Positions 9,643-16,654 of a DNA stretch of 16,654 nucleotides are shown here, piece by piece. The position numbers were made by a program, and so were the translations under genes. Source of the DNA: Gonium pectorale (lineage: Eukaryota > Chlorophyta > Chlorophyceae > Chlamydomonadales > Volvocaceae). Position 1 is the stretch's first letter, and the number at the start of each line of letters is the position of its first letter. The notes under the pieces are model-generated. The model did not search any database. It saw only the letters and a program-made list of their open reading frames with translations, and had not been told where the DNA came from. Location: assembly GCA_001584585.1 (NCBI GenBank), contig LSYV01000084.1, positions 303,220 through 319,873 on the forward strand, in the 5' to 3' direction.

Positions 9643-12600
9643 TCATACGACGCCCGCAACCTCCACCTCGTCCGGCTCTGCGGTTCGCCGCTTCTGCAGC
9701 TTGTGCACGCTGACCGCCAGGGGCCGCGGCACGAGGCGCAACATCCAGGGCGGCGAGCACGCCGCCAGCGCCCGCGCCGTGGCCGCCAGCGCCTCCGTCC
9801 CGCCCGCCAGGCAGCTCACCCCCAGCAGGATGCAGAGCCAGCTCGCCAGCCGCACCGCCTGCGGCACCAACAGAGCGACCCCAAGGCGGTTGGGGCGGAA
9901 GCGGCTTGAGTGGCGGCGAGGTCCCTCTCTCCAGTCCCCAACGCCCTGCAAACCCCCCCCCCCGGTCCCGTTGGCCCTCTCCCAGCGGCCGCACATGCCA
10001 AAAGGCGCACAACCCCAGCTCAACCGGCATACCAGCACAGCCATCGCCCACCCCCTACCCCAGCTGCAGCGCACATCGCGCTAGGCCCGGTCGCCGCCCG
10101 CCCACCTTCATGCCGTGCCCGCTGGGGAGCTTCTCGTCCAGCGCCACCATGCCCGCCAGCACCCCGCAGATCATGGAGGAGGTGGCGGCCGCGACGCACA
10201 CCACCACCGTGTTACCCGCCTTGAGGCCGCGGGTCTGCACAGGGGCCACGGGAGAATGGGGGAGCGGATCGGCGTGAGTGCAGGACTTCGGACATTACCG
10301 TGTGTGCGTGCAGCAGCGGTGTGCCGTGCGTAGTACTGTAGCACTGTCCTGCGCTGTATCACCTTACATGCTTGTTGTTCCTCCGCACGGTCCACTCATG
10401 CCGCACCCTCCTATTTCCAGGTCGGCTACAGAGCCCGCCCACCCTTGTACGTGTGACGGTGCTGCCGGGTCGCGATGCAAAAGGCGCCTCCGCTGTCGCA
10501 CGTGCGTTCCGCCCCAAGGCTGTCACCGTGCGCTGGGCTGCACAATGCGCTGCACCAGTTTCTTCTGCGACGACGGCCTGGATCACCTCAACTACCCCAG
10601 CTCCGGCCACGCCCCGCCGCCGCCGCCTCACCTGCAGCAGGAACCCGCTGCTGGTAAGCCCCACGCTGCCCGCCAGGCCCAGCGGCACACACAACACCGA
10701 CAGCTTGGCCGCCAAGATGAAGCCTGTAGAGGTCAAGGCGGAGTTGTGCGGCCTGTCGGTGATGTCATGAGGCACGGCTTGGAGGCAAGCCTTCCCGTGA
10801 TGGAACACGAGGAGTGGGAGAGGGCGTCAGGCATGTGCATGGGTTCAACGGCGGCAGCCGGTGCGACTGGAGCGAGCGGTGGACATGGGATTGAGGCCTT
10901 GAGGGTGAGGACGGAGCGGCGGCTGCGACGCGGTACGTTTGTGTTCCACAGCGTCTGCACTGCTGTGGCGCTGCTCAGGTCCACGAAGAAGCAACTGACC
11001 AGCGGCCCCCCGGGCCCCGGCACCCGTACGAAAAGCTCAGAGGCCGACCCGACCCGAACCACCCTTCCGTCCACCCTCCGCCCGCAGCCCACAACTTCCC
11101 TGCCGAACCACCCCGTACCTATCCTTCGCCGTTCTGCATATACTCGTCTGAGACGTGAAGCGTGTGCCAAGCGCGCCGCCCACCCACGTTCCTCATGCGC
11201 GAACCCTCTGCATGCAGCCCACCCGAACCCAGGCTTCGCAGCCGACCGGGCAACACCAACATGAGGACCGCCACAAGGTTTCATTACGGATGTGCATGGC
11301 CTCGCGAAGCTTTGTCTACGTCGCCACCCCGCCTCTACCGTTGCCGCGCCACCCGGAAAGCCGGGCCAGCCTCCGCCTGCCGCGTCTTCCGTGCCCACCC
11401 AGCCTCGCCCCGTACCTACCCGATCTGCACGCGACTGCCGAGAAGCCAAAGCACGCGCCCGCCTCCAGCCCACACAGAACCGCGTCTGCCGCCGCGGCTG
11501 AGGCTCCCCCCTGGCTTCCGGAGCCGTTGAGGTGCGAGGCGAAGGAGCCGACGCGTGGGACTGCGCCCAGCAGCTTTCCGGGGCCGGAATGGTGGTGATG
11601 ATGGTGGTGGTGATGGTGCGGGGCAGGAGCGTGGCGCCACCAGCACTCGCAGGCTGCGGCAGGGAGGTGGGGGGCAGGGTGGCGAGCGGCGGAGGTTCGG
11701 GCCGTGGGGTTGAGCGAGCAGGCTGGAGATGGTTGGGGGGAGCGGGTAGGGGGCGGATGAGACAGATGCCGCGCGGTGGGCATGTTGGGCGCTGTGTCGC
11801 GGATGAGAAAGGTGGTGGGTTGGCAGGGCAGGACTGAAGCTGCAGCATCCGAACGGGCCGGGACCCATCAGCCTGTCGCACCCTCCACCCCCAATCGCCG
11901 CATCCCACGCTACCCCCCTCGGGAGCCATCCGGCACCCGGGCCTGCCCCGCACCCTACTCCCATCACCCTCGCATTCTCAAGATAGCTGTGCACCGCTTG
12001 CCAACCCCCCGTTCTTCTACCCCCCGCGCCCGACTAGGCTTCTCACGCACCCAGCAGCGCCACCATGGCCCCGAACGCCCCCAGCACCCTCCAGGGGCTG
12101 ACGGTGGGGTGCTCCAGGTGCGACTGCTCAGCGCTGGCCCCCAGGCCCAGCACGCCGCAGAACGCTACCGCGGCGGCCAGCCACTCATGCCACTGCAGCC
12201 GCTCCTGCACGGTTTGGGCCGCGGATGGGGGAAGCGGATGGTAGGGCAGGGCCGGGAAAGGTGAAGGGAGGGAGATTGGATATACACGAGCAGCTTGAGT
12301 GAGGGCGGGTCGTATGGGGAGGCTGGGGAGGGGAGGCAGAGTGGAGGCGCCTGCCGCTGCCGGTCGGCCCCCCAGGCTGGCTGGTTCCGCCTCCTAGGGC
12401 AGGCCGTTGCCACAGTCGCCCAGCCCGCGGAACCCCTACGCCTTCAGGACTACGCTCCGCAGGGAGCATGTGTGCCTTCTGGTCAGACGCTGACACAGTA
12501 CACCCAGAGGAGGGACCCACGGGTATCCCCCACCCCCTGAGGCCTGCCTCTTCAGCCCCCCTTCGAGCCCCTGCCCCGGCCTTGCCTTCAAGTAAAAGTG

Positions 12601-13032
12601 GGAGAAGATGAGCAGGATAGACTGGCTGCACCACTGACACCTGCGGTGGCCATGGGCAGGAGGGAGCGGGAAGCGGGCTGGCGCGGGGGATGGCAATAGC
12701 GTCATGTGCGTGGGAGGCCCAAGCGCGGTTTTGATGTGGGGTGGTGTTGTGCTGTCGTGAGTACGCGGAGAGAGCAGCATGGAGGAGTGTAGTTAACTCC
12801 GGGGGAAGGGTTTGGGGCTCACCGGCGCGTAGGCGAACGCCACAATCATGAGCAGCGCTCCCCCAAGGTCTGTGAGCATCCCGGTAAGCCATAGCCCCGA
12901 GCGGAGGTAGAGCAGTATGACTCCGCGATTGAGGGTGAGCCGTGGCAGCGTCCGCGTAGCCTGCTTCTGCAGAACCTTCCCAATGTTGTTGCCCGCCGCA
13001 GCAAGCACGGTAATAAGGATGGCGAACCACAT
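9643..13032 (-). CDS. NIPA/DUF803-type multi-pass membrane transporter (putative Mg2+), 7 exons, frame break in exon 2
   Basis: Exons: 13032-12823, 12640-12586, 12204-12051, 11653-11420, 10723-10632, 10234-10106, 9858-9643 (stop TGA at 9645-9643). The start is MWFAILITVLAAAGNNIGKVLQ, with no better upstream ATG seen. About nine hydrophobic segments follow in NIPA order: segment 1 at residues 2-18, segment 2 ending in GGALLMIVAFAYAP, VSVVQPV...ILLIFSHFYLKERL, a long loop, GLEAGACFGFSAVACRSGF, GLAGSVGLTSSGFLLQ, VVVCVAAATSSMICGVLAGMVALDEKL and SWLCILLGVSCLAG. NIPA proteins are plasma-membrane or endomembrane magnesium carriers of the drug/metabolite transporter superfamily. Six introns; all joins keep frame except within exon 2, which is 55 nt and needs 72. 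With those 17 nt the protein would be about 368 residues, the usual family size. The cation specificity is inferred from the family. The gene is either intact with an assembly error here, or a broken allele. Confidence 0.82.
9953..9963. repeat. C11 homopolymer in a transporter intron
   Basis: Eleven consecutive C on the plus strand, inside the intron between exons 6 and 7. A common place for length error. Confidence 0.9.
11589..11618 (-). repeat. Ten-histidine codon run in the transporter loop
   Basis: CAC/CAT codons encode ten consecutive His in exon 4, between ACECWWRHAPAP and SGPGKLLG. The tract lies in the loop after the fifth hydrophobic segment. The mix of CAC and CAT codons argues against very recent slippage. 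Confidence 0.85.
12205..12585 (-). other. Probable GC-AG intron of the transporter gene
   Basis: Exon 2 ends TTGAAG and is followed by GCAAGG, the usual consensus of GC donors. The intron ends CCGTGCAG before GAGCGGCTG. The join gives FYLK-ERLQWHEW, matching the family's conserved L-K-E-R-L. No GT donor nearby gives this frame. Confidence 0.7.
12620..12621 (-). other. Apparent 17-nt deletion junction in transporter exon 2
   Basis: Exon 2 reads VSVVQPV in the frame set by exon 1, but ILLIFSHFYLK, which joins exon 3, in another frame. The change falls at CCAGT|CTATCC. NIPA-type proteins have 22 residues between the AP ending segment 2 and the L-x-E ending segment 3; 16 are visible here, so six residues are lost or disrupted, equal to 17 nt. 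The missing part corresponds to the small-residue stretch after QPV. Confidence 0.65.
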
Positions 13033-14036
13033 CTATTTGGGACTCGAGTCGCGAGTCAGAGCGTCAAGGCCCCGGAAGCTCGCGTGGCCACATGACAGAT
13101 ATCAGTATCACGGGCAATGTGCAATAATGGTGACGCTGATAGTGAGAAGGGGATTGGGGGAGCGCTCCTTACAGTGCTTCAAACTGTGCAAGCCATAGCG
13201 CTTCTATTCAAAGGAGTGAGTAGATATTGATCGTCATCGCTACGCTACTAGGAAACCCGTGAGGTTTCGACGCGAGAGGGCGTCAAATGAAATTAGCCCG
13301 GCACACACGCCAACTTAAGAACATCACTGTCACACGCTCCAGCAGAAATTAATGGAAAATGCAGAAAAATGCAGCCCAATAATCCAGGGCCACTCGACCG
13401 GTACAACGAGACACGAACCAGACATGACACGCATCACCACCAAGGGGAACAACCAACATTGCCACGCGAAATTGCTCTCGTCTCTCAGTCTCTCCCTGCA
13501 TTCTGCGCTGCAAAGCCCCACACCTACACCGGCACTGGGGCGACGGGGGCCTGAACCGCTACTGGTACACATTTACACAGTCGACTTGGATGCCTCTCCC
13601 ATTCCACAAGCCAGGGCCTCTCCTGCATGTTTGGTAGTAGGTGCTCTTCACTTGACCCCCGCCTCCCAGGGTGTACGTGGTCCTAGATGTACCTGCTAGG
13701 ACATGGGTTGGTGCGGGGGGCCTGTTGGTGGGCTAGGGGCCGCAGCTGTGAGCGAGTGTGGAGAGTGACAGTAAAGGCAAGGGGGGCAACCAGACACCAC
13801 TGTTATCCTGCGTGACCACCCCAAGCTCAATCATGCACCACTCCACTTCCCTCGAACTCGCCGAACCTGACTCGTAGCCCCACCCAACCAAACCCAGATC
13901 TACAGTTCAGGCATCAAATTTCAGGGTGAGCATTGCCACTTACCCGACCGGACTGCAGGAGACACCGTTCCTGAGTTCAACCTGCTTGCCCACCCCCCGT
14001 CTCTCCCTACCCTCCCCCACCCTGTGCTGACCTTTA
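13033..14036. other. Intergenic region: transporter promoter side and 3' flank of the 157-residue gene
   Basis: No gene supported. The right part should be the 3' UTR of the gene at 14037-14510; the left part should hold the 5' UTR and promoter of the transporter. Short open frames here show no family features. Confidence 0.55.
13573..13577 (-). terminator. Candidate TGTAA polyadenylation signal
   Basis: The minus strand reads CTGTGTAAATG about 460 nt past the stop of the 157-residue gene. TGTAA is the typical volvocalean poly(A) signal and this 3' UTR length is normal there. A five-base match is weak evidence alone. Confidence 0.4.
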
Positions 14037-14510
14037 CTAGTTGGTTGTCCGCTTAGCCTCCCCATCCTGAGGATGCGTGTTCGCCCAGTCCTCGGCATAG
14101 CGCGCGAAGTTTTTGGGGACGAGGTACAAGGCCAGGTACCAGAGGAGAGCCACGGGGATAGACGCCAGGATGGTCGTCTTAAGGCCGGGGCTCTCCATCA
14201 GGTTTGCCCCCACGATGAACAGAAGGCCCGCTGGCACGAGGAACGCCCTCTGCTGCCACCAGTGGAGGTATCGCGAGTAATGCCAGTAGTTGGTGTCAAA
14301 GGGGCACGCTGGCTTGGACGCAGGGCCGCCAGAGGATGCAGGAGAAGCACCCGTCTCGCTGCTGCGGCTTGACATCGTTTTCCCGTCGGTCGCGGAAGGA
14401 ATGAACCGTGGCCACTTAGTGGTCGGGCAGCCCTGCACTCGGACAGGTGCGTAGGAAGAACCATGCTGCCTCAAGCGTTGAAGGCTGCTGACAGACTTCA
14501 GCGACGTCAT
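14037..14510 (-). CDS. Uncharacterised 157-residue protein with two predicted membrane segments
   Basis: Single-exon frame from ATG 14510 to TAG 14037. The N-terminus (MTSLKSVSSLQRLRQHGSS...) is Ser/Arg-rich and nearly free of acidic residues, which resembles an organelle-targeting presequence. A Ser/Gly/Ala-rich linker (about 46-66) follows, then ACPFDTNYWHYSRYLHWWQQR, rich in aromatics. Two hydrophobic segments come next, AFLVPAGLLFIVGANLM (about 88-104) and TTILASIPVALLWYLALYLV, and a charged tail (KNFARYAEDWANTHPQDGEAKRTTN). The layout suggests a small two-pass protein of a mitochondrial or plastid membrane; that is inference. I recognise no family. Met46 (ATG at 14375, good context AAAACGATG) is an alternative start, with the upstream part then 5' UTR. 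A possible poly(A) signal lies at 13573-13577. Confidence 0.6.
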   Translation of the reverse strand: MTSLKSVSSLQRLRQHGSSYAPVRVQGCPTTKWPRFIPSATDGKTMSSRSSETGASPASSGGPASKPACPFDTNYWHYSRYLHWWQQRAFLVPAGLLFIVGANLMESPGLKTTILASIPVALLWYLALYLVPKNFARYAEDWANTHPQDGEAKRTTN

Positions 14511-16004
14511 CGTGAGGCCCCACGCTCACGCCGCTCACGAGGCCAACGAGGGCAGATGACGGACTTCACAGGCCAACCGCCCAAAGGAACAAACGCTTTT
14601 GCTGCTGGGTTCACTGGGGTTCAGAGGCAGCAGCGCGAGCAGGAGCGCGTTGTATGGTTGCGAGGCGCGAGGTGTTGCTACTATTCTAAGCTAGAAGTAT
14701 TTGGCCGTGAGAGGTGTAGCAGAGTTGGGCTGGTGAGAAGCCTCCTGAGGAAACGGGCGAACGGTTGGAGAGTCGCCGCACTGCAGAGCCTTGCGTAGCT
14801 TGTGAGCAAGCGATCATGCACCGTAACCTTGCTTTATCTTTCTGTGGCAACCGCTTATTATGGACGTTTGCCAATGGGCGTCCCTCGGGGCCCGCGGGTC
14901 GGTCGGTCGCCACTCGTGCAACCAGGCAGTGTGCTGGCACCCTTGCCGACCAACTCAGTGCCGGATGTTGCAGCTTGTATTTATGTGAGGAGGTTGACCT
15001 GGACCTGGGCGCCCTGAAAGCAGTCTGCAGAGAGGAGCCCGCCTCCATGGTTATACGCACCGAAGGCGCGACGTTTTTAGTGGGCGGGCGGTTTGGCACA
15101 AGGCAAGGCAGGGAAAGGGACGGCCCTCCCATCCCCTAAAGGAGCAGCTTACCAGCTTAGCCGATTTATCGGACTCGCCAGGTGGACACGGCACAGTGCT
15201 CACATGCAGAGCAGGATTTACCCGCAAGCTCAGGCCACTTCACCCAGTACACGTAGACAGCTGACAAGTATTACTTGCAGCCTGACCAGTGCATGCGCTT
15301 GCCTGGCTTCTCCCTGGCTTCTTCCGCCTTTGCCGCGCTTGGCCACCAACACGGCGGCCGCATAAGCCTGCGTCTCACACGGATTCAACGCTGCACAGGG
15401 CGTTGGAGCATACCGGTATCGTGGCTATCGTGGATGCTGAGCTAACTTGGAAGAGGATGGATGAGGCGTCGCCCGTTCGGTGTGCTAATTGGAACTTAGC
15501 GCATGGAGGTTCCGAGATGCGCTGCTGAACTAATATCAAGTAATCAACCAACCGGTGCGCCTGATTGGGCCATCGCTCGGTCGTGGTCGTTGGCATTGCG
15601 GCCACGGGCATAGCAAGTGAGGAATATCACATACTGCAGCCGTCCCCCAGTTCCCCACCCCAAGCGCCAGTAAGGCCTTCCTGGGGGAACATGCCGTGCC
15701 TTGCTGCTGGGTAGCGCTGCATGTCCTGCCGGCGCCTGCGGGACACAGCTCTGTGCCCGTGCAGTTACCTCAGGCATGTGCGGCGGCATCACTTAAAAGA
15801 GAACCAGAAAAGGGGAAGGCAGCCTCTACGGACATACAGACCCGACGCCATCACTTTCGCGCTTACGCTCGTCGTATGCGTTTTCCTTGTCAACACCCGA
15901 GGGTGTGATGTTTCCAGCAGGGCGCCGAGTACAGGGCATGGCGGGCGAAGTATACGAGCAGACGGGCCCCCCCCGGTATGACACCAGAATGACACCGACA
16001 ATGA
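14511..16004. other. Intergenic region without supported genes
   Basis: Open frames of up to 148 codons exist on both strands but overlap each other antisense, lack recognisable domains and show no coding-like codon bias. Expected to include the promoter of the 157-residue gene on the left and ordinary flanking DNA of the retroelement on the right. Confidence 0.5.
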
Positions 16005-16145
16005 TGTTACGAACCTGTAACAGCGAGTTATGTTCTTGCCTGGGTTCGAGGCATGTTTGTCGTACAAGTGGGCCTTCGAGGCTCGCACCGGACATTAACC
16101 GGTGTCTTTTGACACCACCACAACAATGGGTTCAGGGTTGTAACA
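16005..16145 (+). mobile_element. Candidate 141-bp 5' LTR of a retrotransposon
   Basis: The segment begins TGTTACGAACCTG and ends CAGGGTTGTAACA; the ends are imperfect inverted repeats (11 of 13) with the TG...CA termini of LTRs. A primer-site-like sequence follows two bases later. An internal perfect hairpin, GGTGTC-TTTT-GACACC, lies at 16101-16116. The partner LTR would be beyond the right edge, so length and identity cannot be confirmed here. Confidence 0.55.
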
Positions 16146-16147
16146 GC

Positions 16148-16160
16148 TGGTATCGAGACC
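16148..16160 (+). promoter_or_regulatory. Candidate tRNA primer-binding site
   Basis: TGGTATCGAGACC starts two bases after the proposed LTR end. It begins like the TGGTATC site of many plant-type elements that prime from a methionine tRNA ending GATACCA. It diverges after the first seven to eight bases from the land-plant version. Confidence 0.5.
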
Positions 16161-16173
16161 ATCTTCGGTCTCG
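16154..16173. repeat. 7-bp hairpin overlapping the primer site
   Basis: CGAGACC (16154-16160) pairs perfectly with GGTCTCG (16167-16173) across ATCTTC. In the element's RNA leader it would compete with primer pairing. Confidence 0.7.
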
Positions 16174-16204
16174 CGGTGACCTTGGTACCCTAGGACCTTC
16201 GTTC

Positions 16205-16654
16205 ATGAGCAGCCGCGCTCTTGTTCCCAAACTGCTTCCGCTTAAGTATCCACAACATCCATATATAGTCATGAGTACTAGTGGGCGCGAAGGCTCTGAG
16301 GAACGCGAAGGTGACATGGACATCGAGGATGAGGCTTCGCCTGATGCTAAGTCGAGGCTTAAGCGTCCGCTTCCTAAGATAGAGGAGCGGGAGCTGACGG
16401 AGGCTTCGGCTATGAAGTCGCAAATGTCGTTGCGCACGTTTCTGCCCAGCGTAGTGACAGACTTGGGCGGACCTTCTTCGCCTGCACGGCTACGAGTTCA
16501 ACGAGGCCGAGGCTGCTTCGTGGGTTTGCCTGTGCATCAAGCCGCAGTTGCTGCGCGAGAGGCTGCGGAGCGCGGTCAAGATTCTGCCGGGCCGCGTGTT
16601 TCCCAACAAGGAGTGGGCTCGAGGAGTGGCTGTGCCCGCGAGCTGGCCTTGAGC
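16205..16654 (+). pseudogene. gag-like reading frame of the LTR element, frameshifted, 3' end beyond window
   Basis: From ATG 16205 (or the internal ATG at 16274, MSTSGREGSEEREGD) the frame is Glu/Lys/Arg-rich through MSLRTFLPSVVTD. After about 16450 the protein-like signal moves to the +1 frame: TWADLLRLHGYEFNEAEA, then WVCLCIKPQLLRERLRSAVKI, a helix-rich text typical of gag. The original frame stays open but reads as Arg/Gly/Ala shadow. One extra base near 16450 would explain this. The +1 frame meets TGA at 16649. Position after an LTR and primer site supports gag. The superfamily (copia or gypsy) cannot be told, since protease, integrase and RT lie outside the window. Confidence 0.45.

Noticed and set aside
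10278..11264. 328-codon plus-strand frame
   Set aside because: Covers transporter introns and exon 5 antisense, with no domain features. Long stop-free stretches are expected at this GC content.
10733..11953. 406-codon minus-strand frame
   Set aside because: Reads through transporter introns in a frame different from the exons that match the family.
14686..15139. Overlapping antisense frames of 124 and 148 codons
   Set aside because: Both strands are open with no family features, so neither can be supported.
16005..16022. TGTTAC...GTAACA as a short stand-alone palindrome
   Set aside because: The first LTR bases do form a local inverted repeat, but the primer-like site after 16145 and the matching end CAGGGTTGTAACA make the 141-bp LTR reading better.
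1..16654. CRISPR arrays, rRNA and tRNA genes, bacterial-type operons
   Set aside because: No regularly spaced repeats, no rRNA-like stretch and no complete tRNA cloverleaf noticed by eye. Introns throughout point to nuclear eukaryotic DNA.

Overview
The window looks like nuclear DNA of a volvocalean green alga (Chlamydomonas/Volvox relatives). This is inferred from the very GC-rich coding sequence with strong GC at third codon positions, many short GT-AG introns (one GC-AG), long Ala/Glu/Gly/Arg low-complexity stretches in a chromatin-type protein, and a possible TGTAA-type polyadenylation signal. Exon models were built by hand from splice signals, reading-frame continuity and protein similarity, so single boundaries may be wrong.

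Layout: all three genes I can support are on the minus strand. (1) 7158 down to the left edge is a 13-exon gene, cut off at its 3' end. Its exons join in frame into at least 1408 residues: an N-terminal CxxC...CxxC module, an unfamiliar middle, a Cys-rich ADD-type (ATRX/DNMT3-like) zinc finger split over four exons, and a long acidic tail with RG-rich/AT-hook-like stretches. (2) 13032-9643 is a 7-exon NIPA/DUF803-type membrane transporter, a putative Mg2+ transporter. It has a GC-AG intron, a ten-histidine loop, and an apparent 17-nt frame-breaking gap in the third membrane segment. (3) 14510-14037 is a single-exon 157-residue protein with two predicted membrane segments and no recognised family.

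At the right edge, on the plus strand, is the 5' end of an LTR retroelement: a 141-bp candidate LTR (16005-16145), a tRNA-primer-type site, a hairpin leader, and a gag-like reading frame that seems frameshifted and runs off the window.

The intergenic stretches (7159-9642, 13033-14036, 14511-16004) hold no gene I can support. The first contains a diverged ~560-bp direct duplication, a perfect 9-bp inverted repeat and an (AC)9 microsatellite. The three genes show no evident functional link, which is usual for nuclear algal DNA. The strongest candidates for something undescribed are the ADD protein, with its unfamiliar N-terminal Cys modules, and the frame-broken transporter.
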